From the NCBI GenBank assembly GCA_028285405.1, contig JANQPH010000022.1:1-35159 (forward strand): a stretch of 35,159 bases of DNA. The letters run 5' to 3'. Positions within the stretch are counted from its first letter, which is position 1, and each line of letters opens with the position of its first letter. Below the pieces are notes generated by a model that had not been told where the DNA came from, ran no database searches, and worked only from the letters and a program-made list of their open reading frames with translations. Shown here piece by piece: positions 1 through 8,232 of this stretch. Position numbers and translations under genes: made by a program. The stretch is from Thermoleophilia bacterium (lineage in GTDB: Bacteria; Actinomycetota; Thermoleophilia; Miltoncostaeales; Miltoncostaeaceae).

Positions 1-104
1 CCGAGCGGCACGAGCGCCTGCGTGCCGAACGCGAACGCGGCGATCAGGGCGGCGACACCGAGTATCCCGATGCTGGCACCGCGGCCCGTGGGCCGAACGA
101 TCAT
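1..104 (-). CDS. Probable DUF58-type membrane protein, N-terminal fragment
   Basis: Only the first 34 or so codons are in the window; the rest lies beyond base 1. The reading starts MIVRPTGRG, then runs into a hydrophobic stretch rich in Ala, Leu, Ile and Val that would form a membrane segment. Its ATG (104-102) overlaps the stop of the upstream MoxR ATPase (103-101) as ATGA, so the two are translationally coupled. Genes directly downstream of moxR usually encode DUF58 proteins (vWA-like fold, N-terminal membrane hairpin), and a basic residue-Pro-Thr-x-x-Gly start before a transmembrane helix is common in that family. The family call rests on position and this short N-terminus only. Confidence 0.5.
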   Translation of the reverse strand, partial: MIVRPTGRGASIGILGVAALIAAFAFGTQALVPL

Positions 105-1060
105 GGGACCCGCGTCGCCTCGAGCGCGTCGGCGACGACGTCGACGGCGTCGGTGCTCCTGATCTGCGCCTCGGTGCCGAGGACGATTCGATGCGCGAGC
201 GCCATCACCGCGATCCGCTTGATGTCGTCGGGCACCACGTAGTCTCGGCCCTCGATCAGCGCGATCGCCTTCGCGGCGCGGATCAGGCCCAGCCCGGAGC
301 GGGGGCTGGCACCGAGCGCGCAGCGCGGATCCGCACGCGTCGCCGAGAGCACGCCCACGACGTACTCGGCGAGCCCCGCCGCGACGTGGACTCGCGCGAC
401 CTCGCGGCTGGCAGCCTCGATCTCCGCGGGGCTCGCGACCACCGGAACCTCGGCGATCGGGTCCTTGTCGGCCAGGTCACACAGCATTTGCGCTTCCACC
501 GCCGGCGCGGGGTATCCCATCGACAGCCGCAGCGCGAACCGGTCCAGCTGTGCCTCCGGCAGCGGGAACGTGCCTTCGTGCTCGATCGGATTCTGCGTGG
601 CGATCACCATGAACGGCGCCGGCAGCGGGTGGGTCGTGCCGTCGACCGTGACCTGGTGCTCCTCCATGCACTCGAGCAGCGCCGACTGGGTCTTGGGCGA
701 GGCCCGGTTGACCTCGTCGACCAGGATCAGGTTGGCGAAGACCGGGCCCGGCCGGAACCGAAACTCCGCCTCGCGCTGGTCCCAGATGTTCGTGCCGGTG
801 ACGTCGGCGGGGAGCAGGTCAGCCGTGCACTGCAGGCGCGAGAACTCGCAGCCGGCCGCCCGAGCGAGCGCCCGGGCGAGAACGGTCTTGCCGACACCGG
901 GCACGTCCTCGATGACCAGGTGCCCACCCGACAGCAGGCAGGCGACCGACGCGTTCAGGACGTCGAGTGGCGCCCGGACCGCTCGTCCGCACGCGTCGAC
1001 CAGGTCGCGCGCGACGGCGACGGCGCGTTCCGGCTGGGCTCGACGATCAGGGGCTGCCAG
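101..1060 (-). CDS. MoxR family AAA+ ATPase
   Basis: MoxR AAA+ ATPases act as chaperone-like ATPases, often assembling or activating vWA-domain partners encoded next door. The sequence shows Walker A (EDVPGVGKT, codons near 899-907), the pre-sensor segment LLPADVTGTNIW, Walker B (LILVDEVNRASPKTQSALLECMEE), sensor 1 (VIATQNPIEHEGTFPLPEAQLDRF) and the C-terminal lid (DIKRIAVMALAHRI). The GTG at 904-902 lies inside Walker A and cannot be the true start. Family-like coding continues upstream (ERAVAVARDLVDACGRAV), but I find no in-frame ATG, GTG or TTG between Walker A and the upstream coaBC stop. CTG at 1060-1058 is given as a working start, which would make about 319 residues, a normal MoxR length; ATC at 1075-1073 is an alternative. 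The stop overlaps the next gene by 4 bp. Family call is firm, start is not. Confidence 0.9.
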   Translation of the reverse strand: MAAPDRRAQPERAVAVARDLVDACGRAVRAPLDVLNASVACLLSGGHLVIEDVPGVGKTVLARALARAAGCEFSRLQCTADLLPADVTGTNIWDQREAEFRFRPGPVFANLILVDEVNRASPKTQSALLECMEEHQVTVDGTTHPLPAPFMVIATQNPIEHEGTFPLPEAQLDRFALRLSMGYPAPAVEAQMLCDLADKDPIAEVPVVASPAEIEAASREVARVHVAAGLAEYVVGVLSATRADPRCALGASPRSGLGLIRAAKAIALIEGRDYVVPDDIKRIAVMALAHRIVLGTEAQIRSTDAVDVVADALEATRVP

Positions 1061-1133
1061 GCTCGATCGTGCGATGCGCCGAGGGTAGCAAGGGGCGTGA
1101 GCGCCACCCGCCCGAGGCGGGCGGCCCGAGCCG

Positions 1134-2348
1134 TCAGTCGCCGAGGATGGTTGCGGCGGCGTCCAGGATCGCCTCCGCGCAGCGGGACTTCGGCATGAGC
1201 GGCAGCGAGGTCTCCTCGGCCGGCCCGATGAGCGTGATGCGGTTGTCGTCGCTGCCGAAACCGGCCCCGGGGGCCGAGACGTCGTTGAACACCACCAGAT
1301 CGACCCCCTTGCGAACCCGCTTGTCCCTGGCTCGGGCGATGCCCTCCGCGCCGTGCTCTGCGGCGAACCCCACCAGCACCTGCCCTTCGCGGGCCTGGCC
1401 GAGCGCGGCGAGGATGTCGTCGGTGCGCGTGAGGGTCAGGGAGAGCTCGGCCGTGTCGGACTTGTCGAGCTTTCCGTCCCGGCTCTCTACGGGTCGGTAG
1501 TCGGCGACCGCGGCGGCCATCACCACCAGATCCGTCTCGCCGAACCGCTCCAGGGCCTCGGTCCGCATGTCGGCTGCGGTCGGTGTCGAGATCGTGGTCG
1601 CGCCCATGACGGGCGGCAGGTCCACGTTGGCGGCGAGCACGGTCACCTGCGCGCCACGACGGACCGCCTCGTCGGCGATCGCCCAGCCCATCTTGCCGCT
1701 CGATCGGTTTCCGACGTACCTGACGGCGTCGATCGGCTCGCGCGTGCCGCCTGCGGTGATCAGCACCCGCGTGCCCGACAGCGTGCCGGCGCCGGCGAGG
1801 CGGCGCTCGACCGCGGCGACGATCTCCTTCGGCTCCGCGAGCCGGCCGGCGCCCGTCTCGCCGTCGGCCAGCAGGCCGGTCCCGGGCGGGACGACCTCGA
1901 CGCCCCGGACCTCGAGCGTCTGGAGGTTCGCGACCGTCGCCGGGTGCTCGAGCATGCGGGTGTTCATCGCCGGCGCGACGAGCACCGGACCCGTGTACGC
2001 CAGGTGGACGGCGCCGAGCAGCCCGTCGGCCATCCCGCCGGCCATCTTGGCCAGGGTGTTCGCGGATGCCGGCGCGACGACGAGCAGATCCGCCCCGCGT
2101 GCCAGGTCGAGGTGGTCGTATCCGGCCTCGTCGTCGGTCGGGAACATCGATCGCCCGACCGGGTGCCCGGACAACGCCGCGAAGGTCGCGGCGCCCACGA
2201 ACCGCTCGGCGGAGCGGGTCATCACCACGCGCACGGAGTGGCCCGCGTGCTGGAGTCCCCGGAGGACGTCGACGGCCTTGTAGGCGGCGATTCCGCCCGT
2301 GACGCCCAGGACGATTTCAGCCACGGTCCGGTCCATCCGACGGGGCAT
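1134..2348 (-). CDS. coaBC: Bifunctional phosphopantothenoylcysteine decarboxylase / phosphopantothenate-cysteine ligase
   Basis: CoaBC makes 4'-phosphopantetheine for coenzyme A in two steps: CoaB joins Cys to phosphopantothenate using CTP, then the FMN-dependent CoaC decarboxylates the product. The N-terminal flavodoxin-like CoaC half (about residues 10-185) shows GVTGGIAAYK, the catalytic His in YDHLDL (about residue 79), PASANT and the substrate motif PAMNTRM (126-132). The C-terminal CoaB half starts at ITAGGTREPIDAVRYVGNRSSGK and includes MAAAVADYRP and KLDKS. In the CoaC flap, which reads ACG in E. coli, this protein has ADG (about residue 162), so the usual Cys is Asp; from memory other actinobacterial CoaBC also lack it. 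The ATG at 2348 overlaps the end of gmk by 32 bp; ATG at 2336 is an alternative start. At 404 residues it is normal length. Confidence 0.96.
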   Translation of the reverse strand: MPRRMDRTVAEIVLGVTGGIAAYKAVDVLRGLQHAGHSVRVVMTRSAERFVGAATFAALSGHPVGRSMFPTDDEAGYDHLDLARGADLLVVAPASANTLAKMAGGMADGLLGAVHLAYTGPVLVAPAMNTRMLEHPATVANLQTLEVRGVEVVPPGTGLLADGETGAGRLAEPKEIVAAVERRLAGAGTLSGTRVLITAGGTREPIDAVRYVGNRSSGKMGWAIADEAVRRGAQVTVLAANVDLPPVMGATTISTPTAADMRTEALERFGETDLVVMAAAVADYRPVESRDGKLDKSDTAELSLTLTRTDDILAALGQAREGQVLVGFAAEHGAEGIARARDKRVRKGVDLVVFNDVSAPGAGFGSDDNRITLIGPAEETSLPLMPKSRCAEAILDAAATILGD

Positions 2349-2886
2349 TGGCGCCCAGCAGGTGCGCGACGACGCGGCGAAGCTCGTCGGTCGCCTCGTC
2401 GATGTCGGCGTTCACGATCACGTGGTCGAATTCTCCCGCAGCGTCGAGCTCCCAGCGCGAAGCTGCAATGCGGCGGGCGATGTCGGCCCCCGAGTCCGTC
2501 GCCCGGCGCTCGAGCCGCCGCTCGAGCTCCTCGACCGACGGCGGCGCGATGAAGACCGACGTCGCCTCGGGAAGCAGCCGGCGCACGGCTCGCGCCCCGG
2601 CCAGCTCGATCTCGAGCACGACCGACCGGTTGCGCTCCACCCGATCGTCGATCTCGCTCCTGAGCGTCCCGTATCGGTTGCCCGCATACTCGACGTGCTC
2701 GAGGAACGCGCCGTCGTCGACTCTGCGCTCGAAGTCCCCGGTCGAGAGGAAGTGGTACTCGACGCCGTCACGCTCGCCGGGCCGCTGGGGCCTGGTCGTC
2801 GCCGAGATCGAGACCTCGAGCTGCGGGTAGGTCCGGCGGACGCCGGCGATCAGCGTGCCCTTGCCGGCCCCCGACGGGCCGCTCAC
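2317..2886 (-). CDS. gmk: Guanylate kinase
   Basis: Guanylate kinase phosphorylates GMP/dGMP to GDP/dGDP with ATP. The P-loop GPSGAGKGT, the GMP-binding segment (SATTRPQRPGERDGVEYHF), the lid region (YGTLRSEIDDRVERNRSVVLEIELAGARAVRRLLP) and the C-terminal adenine region (ADIARRIAASRWEL) are all present. The GTG at 2886-2884 is the only standard start I can find, but it puts the P-loop at residue 3. The upstream in-frame codons read GHVLVV, which would complete the first beta strand. Either this protein has an unusually short N-terminus or translation starts at a non-standard codon nearer the mihF stop (2915-2913). No Shine-Dalgarno sequence precedes the GTG. It follows mihF by about 26 bp and overlaps coaBC. 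Confidence 0.95.
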   Translation of the reverse strand: MSGPSGAGKGTLIAGVRRTYPQLEVSISATTRPQRPGERDGVEYHFLSTGDFERRVDDGAFLEHVEYAGNRYGTLRSEIDDRVERNRSVVLEIELAGARAVRRLLPEATSVFIAPPSVEELERRLERRATDSGADIARRIAASRWELDAAGEFDHVIVNADIDEATDELRRVVAHLLGANAPSDGPDRG

Positions 2887-2912
2887 GACGAGGACGTGGC
2901 CGCGCGGCGAGG

Positions 2913-3245
2913 CTAGCGGCGCAGCAGCTCGAGCAGCTCGGACCGTTGGCGGTCCGAGAGGCCCCCGATCGTCTTGCCCTGGGAGATCCTGCAGTGGTTC
3001 AGGTACCGGGTCGCCTTGACCTTTCCGTACTTCGGAACGGCCATCAGCACGTCGAAGACCTTTGCCGTCAGCATGAAATCCGGCGGGTCGTCGATGATGC
3101 CAGTGATCGACACCCTACCCGCCTTGAGGTCGCGCTTGAGCTGCGCGCGACGAGTCCTGATCTCGTTGGCCCGCCTCAGCGCGTCCATACGCTGATCGAG
3201 CGAGCGCTCGGGGGCCTGGGAGCTTGCCTTCGAGGACGTCGTCAT
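2913..3245 (-). CDS. mihF: Actinobacterial integration host factor (mIHF)
   Basis: mIHF is a small basic nucleoid-associated protein of actinobacteria that binds DNA through a helix-two-turn-helix fold. The protein has an N-terminal basic helical region (RRANEIRTRRAQLKRDLKAGRVS) and the conserved C-terminal H2TH part (LMAVPKYGKVKATRYLNHC, then ISQGKTIGGLSDRQRSELLELL). Two ATGs compete: 3257 and 3245. I chose 3245 because a good -10 hexamer (TAGAAT, 3261-3256) overlaps the first ATG, so a transcript from it would begin just before the second. That gives 110 residues, typical for the family. The order mihF-gmk-coaBC is the classic actinobacterial one and supports the call. Confidence 0.93.
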   Translation of the reverse strand: MTTSSKASSQAPERSLDQRMDALRRANEIRTRRAQLKRDLKAGRVSITGIIDDPPDFMLTAKVFDVLMAVPKYGKVKATRYLNHCRISQGKTIGGLSDRQRSELLELLRR

Positions 3246-3255
3246 CGAGGCCGCC

Positions 3256-3285
3256 ATTCTAAGTTGGCCAAAGCGTGCAGGGCAA
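3256..3285 (-). promoter_or_regulatory. Probable promoter of mihF-gmk-coaBC, near-leaderless
   Basis: Read on the minus strand, a -35-like TTGCCC (3285-3280) is followed after 18 bp by TAGAAT (3261-3256). Transcription would start about 6-10 bases further on, at or just before the ATG at 3245, giving a transcript with almost no leader. The rest of the 3258-3378 gap holds several GGCCA repeats and a short T-run but nothing else I recognise. Confidence 0.55.
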
Positions 3286-3367
3286 GGCCATTTGCAGCCT
3301 TTTTTGGCCAGATTCGCGTGTTCTCACCCGCGAACGGCGGCTGAATGCCTCGATGTCGACTTCAGGT

Positions 3368-3381
3368 TGAGGGGAGCCTCA
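3368..3381 (-). terminator. Weak hairpin at the carB stop codon
   Basis: TGAGG and CCTCA form a 5-bp stem with a 4-base loop that includes the carB stop codon itself. No U-tract follows, so a terminator role is uncertain. Confidence 0.25.
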
Positions 3382-6300
3382 GCGGTGTGCGGGAGCGGCC
3401 GAAACCGCCAAATCCGCGCGCGCCGCGATGTCCTGGAGCGCGATCGGCGGCGCGGGTGGGCGGGCGTCCGCACGGATCGCGTCCGCCGCGGCGACGGCCG
3501 CCTCGAGCGTCGTGATGCAGGGGATCCCCGCGCGGACGGCGGCGGCCCGGATCGCCGCTCCGTCGGTCTGGGTGCCGCGTCCTCTGGGCGTGTTGAGCAC
3601 CAGCTGGATCTCGCCGCGCCCGATGAGCTCGCCGACGTGCGGGCTCCCCTCGGAGATCTTGCGGACGGACGTGACCTCCAGGCCGGCCGCGCCGATGGCC
3701 CGGGCGGTTCCGTCGGTCGCGACCAGGGACAGCCCGCTCGCGGCGAGCCGGGCCGCAACCGCGACCATCTCGGGCTTGTCGGCGTCCCGTGCCGAGATGA
3801 ACACCGCGCCCTCGCGCGGAAGCCCCTGTCCGGCGCCCCGCTGCGCCTTGGCGAAGGCCTCGGCGAAGCTGCCGGCAATGCCCATCACCTCTCCCGTGGC
3901 CTTCATCTCGGGCCCGAGCACGGGATCGGCCCCGGGGAACCGCGCAAACGGGAGCACCGCCTCCTTGACGGCGACGTGGCCGAGGCGGCGCTCCGCCGGG
4001 AGGGCGAGGTCGGGGATCTGCGCGCCGAGCATCAGCCGAAGGGCGTGGCGTACCAGCGGGACCCCCGTCGCCTTCGCGACGAACGGAACCGTGCGTGACG
4101 CGCGCGGGTTCGCCTCGATGACGTAGACATGGCCGTCTCGGACGGCGAACTGGACGTTCAGGAGGCCGACGGCCTCGAGCGCCGAGGCGATCTCGCGCGA
4201 CTGACGCTCGAGCTCGTCGATCAGCCCCGGACCGGCACCCTGCGGGGGAAGCACGCAGGCCGAGTCCCCCGAGTGCACTCCGGCCGCCTCGACGTGCTCC
4301 ATCGTCGCCGCGATCCACGTGTCCGTCCCGTCGCTGAGGGCGTCGACGTCGACCTCGAGGGCGCCCTCCAGAAACCGGTCCACCAGCAGCGTGCCCGCAG
4401 GGTTCTCGGTCTCCAGATACGCGCGAAGCTGCTGCTCGTCGTCGCAGATCTGCATCGCCCTGCCCCCGAGCACGTAGGACGGGCGGACCAGCACGGGATA
4501 TCCCACCTCGCCAGCGGCGGCCAGCGTGTCGTCCGGGCTCTCGGCCACGGCCCACGGTGGGGCCGACAGCCCCAGCTCGTCCAGCAGCGCCCCGAACCGT
4601 CCCCGGTCCTCGGCGACGTCGATCGACTCGGCGGGGGTACCCAGAACGCGCACGCCTGCGGCCTCGAGCTGGTTGGCCAGCCGCAACGGCGTCTGACCGC
4701 CCAGCTGGGTGACGACCCCGAGCGGGCGCTCCTGGGCGCAGACGTCGAGGACCGTGTCGAGCGTGACCGGCTCCATGTAGAGCCGGTCGCTGACGCCATG
4801 GTCCGTCGACACGGTCTCGGGGTTGCAGTTGACCATGATCGCGGCGTATCCGAGGTCCCGGGCGGCCTCGACGGCGTGGACGCAGCAGTAGTCGAACTCG
4901 ATTCCCTGCCCGATCCGGTTGGGGCCGGACCCGAGCACGACGATCGCCTCGCGATCATCGGTGGTGACCTCGCCGGCCGTGTCGAAGGCCGCGTAGAAGT
5001 ACGGCGTCCGAGCCTCGAACTCGGCCGCGCAGGTGTCGACGGCGTGGAAGGTCGGCTCGACCCCCTCGCCCCGCCGGTGCGCGCCCACCTCGGCCTCGCT
5101 CGCTCCGGTCGCCGCGGCGATGTCGCGATCCGTCATGCCATCGCGGCGGGCCTGGCGGAGGCCGTCGCCGTCGAGGTCGGCAAGCGCGGGCGGAAGCTCG
5201 CGGATCGCCTGCGCCCAGGCGGCGATCTCCGCGCAGAACCACGGGTCCACTCCACTGGCAGCGGCCAGCTCGCCCGGCCTTGCCCCGAGCTCGATTGCCC
5301 GCAGCATCACGTCGTAGCGGTCCCAGCTCGGAACGCGCAGCAGCGCCAGCGCGTCGGCCTTGGTCTGGGGCGTCGCGGGCCGGCCATCGAGCTCGCGCGC
5401 GGACATCGCCTTGCCGAAGGCCTCGCGAAACGTCCGGCCGAGCGCGAGGACCTCGCCCACGCTCTTCATGTGCGTCGTCAGCTCCGTGGACGCGCCGGGC
5501 ACTTTCTCGAAGGCGAACCGGGGCGCCTTGATCGCCACGTAGTCGAGCGTCGGCTCGAAGCTGGCCGGTGTGACCTGCGTGATGTCGTTCGGGAGTTCGT
5601 CGAGCGTGTAGCCGACGGCGAGCCTGGCGGCGATCTTGGCGATCGGGAACCCGGTGGCCTTCGATGCGAGCGCCGAGCTCCGCGAGACCCGGGGGTTCAT
5701 CTCGATCACGACCATGTCGCCCGATCCACGCTCCAGGGCGAACTGGACGTTGGCCCCGCCCGTCGAGACCCCGACGGTCCGGATCACCGCGAGGGCTCCG
5801 TCGCGCATCCGCTGCAGCTCGTCGTCGGTGAGCGTCATCGCCGGGGCGACGGTGACCGAGTCCCCGGTGTGGACGCCCATCGGATCGATGTTCTCGATCG
5901 AGCAGACGACGACCGCGTTGTCGTTGGCGTCCCGCATCACCTCGAGCTCGAACTCACCCCAGCCGATGACCGAGCGCTCGATCAGGACCTGTGAGATCGG
6001 GCTGGCGTCCAGGGCCGCCGCGACGCGCTCCTCGAGCTCGGCACGGTCCCTGGCGACCCCTCCCCCCTCGCCGCCGAGCGTGAACGCCGGTCGCAGGATC
6101 ACCGGCAGGCCGATTCGCTCGGCCGCGGCGACCCCGGCGGCGACCGACTCGACCGTCTCGGACTCGGGCACCGGGATGCCCGCCTCGGTCATGCAGTCGC
6201 GAAAGACCTGCCGATCCTCCGCGCGGCGGATGGCGTCGGCGTCCGCGCCGATCAGCTCCACGCCGAACCGATCGAGCACGCCCGCCTCGCTGAGCGCCAT

Positions 6301-6597
6301 GGCCAGGTTGAGCCCGGTCTGCCCGCCGAGGGTCGGAAGCAGCGCGTCCGGCCGCTCCATCTCGATGATCGCCGTTGCGGACGGCACGTCCAGCGGCTCC
6401 ACGTAGGTGCGGTCGGCGGTACCCGGGTCGGTCATGATCGTGGCCGGGTTCGAGTTGACGAGGACCACGCGGTAGCCCTCCTCGCGCAGTGCCTTGCACG
6501 CCTGGGTGCCCGAGTAGTCGAACTCGCCGGCCTGGCCGATCACGATCGGCCCGGACCCCAGCACCAGGATGGTCTCGATGTCGGTGCGCTTGGGCAT
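3379..6597 (-). CDS. carB: Carbamoyl-phosphate synthase large subunit
   Basis: CarB makes carbamoyl phosphate from bicarbonate, two ATP and ammonia delivered by CarA, feeding pyrimidine and arginine synthesis. At 1072 residues it is full length. The N-half begins [30 protein letters not shown] and carries an ATP-grasp domain ([32 protein letters not shown]). The duplicate C-half repeats these motifs ([51 protein letters not shown]). The last 130 or so residues are the MGS-like allosteric domain ([32 protein letters not shown]). The ATG at 6597 is preceded by GGAG at good spacing, in the 10-bp gap after the carA stop. A longer open frame upstream of this ATG is a shadow of carA. It is the last gene of the pyr operon here; no pyrF follows. 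Confidence 0.98.
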   Translation of the reverse strand: MPKRTDIETILVLGSGPIVIGQAGEFDYSGTQACKALREEGYRVVLVNSNPATIMTDPGTADRTYVEPLDVPSATAIIEMERPDALLPTLGGQTGLNLAMALSEAGVLDRFGVELIGADADAIRRAEDRQVFRDCMTEAGIPVPESETVESVAAGVAAAERIGLPVILRPAFTLGGEGGGVARDRAELEERVAAALDASPISQVLIERSVIGWGEFELEVMRDANDNAVVVCSIENIDPMGVHTGDSVTVAPAMTLTDDELQRMRDGALAVIRTVGVSTGGANVQFALERGSGDMVVIEMNPRVSRSSALASKATGFPIAKIAARLAVGYTLDELPNDITQVTPASFEPTLDYVAIKAPRFAFEKVPGASTELTTHMKSVGEVLALGRTFREAFGKAMSARELDGRPATPQTKADALALLRVPSWDRYDVMLRAIELGARPGELAAASGVDPWFCAEIAAWAQAIRELPPALADLDGDGLRQARRDGMTDRDIAAATGASEAEVGAHRRGEGVEPTFHAVDTCAAEFEARTPYFYAAFDTAGEVTTDDREAIVVLGSGPNRIGQGIEFDYCCVHAVEAARDLGYAAIMVNCNPETVSTDHGVSDRLYMEPVTLDTVLDVCAQERPLGVVTQLGGQTPLRLANQLEAAGVRVLGTPAESIDVAEDRGRFGALLDELGLSAPPWAVAESPDDTLAAAGEVGYPVLVRPSYVLGGRAMQICDDEQQLRAYLETENPAGTLLVDRFLEGALEVDVDALSDGTDTWIAATMEHVEAAGVHSGDSACVLPPQGAGPGLIDELERQSREIASALEAVGLLNVQFAVRDGHVYVIEANPRASRTVPFVAKATGVPLVRHALRLMLGAQIPDLALPAERRLGHVAVKEAVLPFARFPGADPVLGPEMKATGEVMGIAGSFAEAFAKAQRGAGQGLPREGAVFISARDADKPEMVAVAARLAASGLSLVATDGTARAIGAAGLEVTSVRKISEGSPHVGELIGRGEIQLVLNTPRGRGTQTDGAAIRAAAVRAGIPCITTLEAAVAAADAIRADARPPAPPIALQDIAARADLAVSAAPAHR

Positions 6598-6607
6598 CAG
6601 ACTCCGA

Positions 6608-7669
6608 TCAACCGAGGGCGGACACGAAACGGGAGAAGAGGTAGCCCGCATCGTGCGGGCCCGGGCGGGCCTCGGGGTGGTACTGGACCGACCATGCGTC
6701 CAGCTCGGGCGCGGCCAGCCCCTCGACCGAGCCGTCGAAGAGGCTCCTGCGCGTGACCACGACGCCGTCCGGGGCCTGCTCGGCGGCGACCGCGTAGCCG
6801 TGGTTCTGGACCGTGATCTCGACGCCGCCGTCCTCCTCCCGCTGCACGGGGTGATTGGCGCCCCGATGCCCGAACGGCAGCTTCTCGGTCTGGAGCCCGA
6901 GCGCTCTGCCGAGCAGCTGGTGCCCCATGCAGATCCCGAACACGGGAACATCGCCGAGCAGCTGGCGGAGCGCGGTCACGACGCCGTCCACCGCGCCGGG
7001 GTCACCGGGCCCGTTCGACACGAAGACCCCGTCCGGATCTCGGGCGAGCACCTCGTCGGCGGTGGTGCTCGGCGGAACGATCTCGAGTCGGCAGCCGGAG
7101 GCGGCGAGCCGCTCGCCGATGCTCCGCTTCATGCCGCAGTCGAACGCGACCACACGGGGGCCGTCGGCTCCCAGCGTCCTCGGCGGACCGGCCGCATCGG
7201 CGGTGATGTCGCGTCCGTCGAGCGGGGGATGCGTCCGGGCCGCCTCGATCAGCTCGTCAGCACCGAGCTCGGTGCTGACGGCTCCCCGCATCGCGCCGTT
7301 GTCGCGCAGCCTGCGCACCAGCGTGCGCGTGTCGACGTCCGCGATGGCGATGACGCCCTGCTCGGCGAGCCACGAGCGCCAGCCGACCGGCCCCGCGCTG
7401 CCGGCTCGATCGCCGGCGACGCGCATGACGACCGCCTCGGGCCAGACGCGATCGCTCTCGACGTGCGCCGGCCCGGTGCCGTAGTTGCCGATCATCGGCG
7501 CGGCGAAGCACAGGATCTGGCCCAGGTAGGACGGGTCCGTCACGGCCTCCTGGTAGCCCGTCATCCCGGTCGTGAAGACCATCTCGCCGAGCGCCGTGCC
7601 CGGTGCTCCCACCGAGCGGCCGGGCAGCACCAAGCCGTCCTCGAGGACGAGAAGGGCGCCCTCGCTCAC
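6608..7669 (-). CDS. carA: Carbamoyl-phosphate synthase small subunit (glutaminase)
   Basis: CarA hydrolyses glutamine and channels ammonia to CarB. The 353-residue protein has the N-terminal CPSase domain ([21 protein letters not shown], near residues 28-48) and a C-terminal class I amidotransferase domain with nucleophile Cys247 in [10 protein letters not shown] and His331/Glu333 in YHPEA. The GTG start (7669-7667) overlaps the stop of the isochorismatase-like gene as GTGA. The larger open frame upstream of this start is a shadow. Translational coupling to its neighbours and a 10-bp gap to carB place it in the PyrR-controlled operon. Confidence 0.97.
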   Translation of the reverse strand: MSEGALLVLEDGLVLPGRSVGAPGTALGEMVFTTGMTGYQEAVTDPSYLGQILCFAAPMIGNYGTGPAHVESDRVWPEAVVMRVAGDRAGSAGPVGWRSWLAEQGVIAIADVDTRTLVRRLRDNGAMRGAVSTELGADELIEAARTHPPLDGRDITADAAGPPRTLGADGPRVVAFDCGMKRSIGERLAASGCRLEIVPPSTTADEVLARDPDGVFVSNGPGDPGAVDGVVTALRQLLGDVPVFGICMGHQLLGRALGLQTEKLPFGHRGANHPVQREEDGGVEITVQNHGYAVAAEQAPDGVVVTRRSLFDGSVEGLAAPELDAWSVQYHPEARPGPHDAGYLFSRFVSALG

Positions 7670-8232
7670 TTGACCAGCTGGGAGATCTGCTTGAAGGACG
7701 ACGTGCCTGCGACCTCGAGCATCTCGAAGAGGGATGCCTCGACGCTCGTCGGGATGGCTCCGGCCCTGATCGCGCGCTCGATGCCGAGCGTGCGGTTCTC
7801 GGGTGTCCGGGACGAGACGGCGTCGGTCGCCAGGTGAACCGCCAGCTGGCGTGCGACCAGGTCGTGGACGGTCTGGCTGACGCACACGTGCGACTCGACG
7901 CCGGCGAGCACCCAGGACCCGCACCGCCCTCGGGTGACGGCGTCGTCGAACTCCGGCACGCCGACCGCCGAGAAGCGCGTCTTCTCGACCCTGACCGCGT
8001 TCTCCGGCAGCTGGTCGGCGATCTCGGGAACCACCGAGCCCAACCCGCGCGGATACTGCTCGGTGACGATGATCGGCCGCTCGAGGATCGCGAACCCGGC
8101 GACGAGCGTCGCGCAGGCGGCGGCGACCTCGTCGAAGCGGTCGATCACCGGCCGAAACGCCTCCTGGACGTCGATCACGATCAGCCCGGATCGGTCCGCT
8201 CGCAGCAGGTCCGGGTGTCGAGACTCGCTCAT
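7666..8232 (-). CDS. Isochorismatase-fold cysteine hydrolase inside the pyr operon
   Basis: This 188-residue protein has the isochorismatase-family triad: Asp21 in LIVIDVQ, Lys84 in VRVEKTRF and Cys117 in GVESHVCVSQT. The segment TEQYPRGLGSVVPEI is typical of the ISOC1/YcaC-like branch, whose substrates are mostly unknown. Other members of the fold cleave N-carbamoyl or ureido compounds (RutB, N-carbamoylsarcosine amidase, biuret hydrolase), so a role on a carbamoyl or ureido by-product of pyrimidine synthesis is possible but not shown. ATG at 8232 overlaps the pyrC stop as ATGA and its own stop overlaps the carA start as GTGA; GGAAGAG lies just upstream. ATG at 8247 would add five residues. 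The slot between pyrC and carA holds an unrelated small membrane protein in Mycobacterium. Confidence 0.85.
   Translation of the reverse strand: MSESRHPDLLRADRSGLIVIDVQEAFRPVIDRFDEVAAACATLVAGFAILERPIIVTEQYPRGLGSVVPEIADQLPENAVRVEKTRFSAVGVPEFDDAVTRGRCGSWVLAGVESHVCVSQTVHDLVARQLAVHLATDAVSSRTPENRTLGIERAIRAGAIPTSVEASLFEMLEVAGTSSFKQISQLVK

Noticed and set aside
191-1198. Long plus-strand reading frame opposite moxR
   Set aside because: It is Arg/Asp/His-rich without motifs and lies opposite a clear MoxR ATPase; a high-GC shadow.
1134-2348. Cys-to-Asp change in the CoaC flap as a sign of a broken CoaBC
   Set aside because: From memory other actinobacterial CoaBC proteins also lack this Cys, and all other motifs are intact, so I do not treat it as a defect.
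4129-5994. 621-codon plus-strand reading frame inside carB
   Set aside because: It is complementary to carB, which has all expected motifs; composition is typical of an antisense shadow.
6598-6951. N-terminal extension of carB
   Set aside because: It lies in the carA coding region, is Ser/Arg-rich and precedes a well-placed ATG with a GGAG site.
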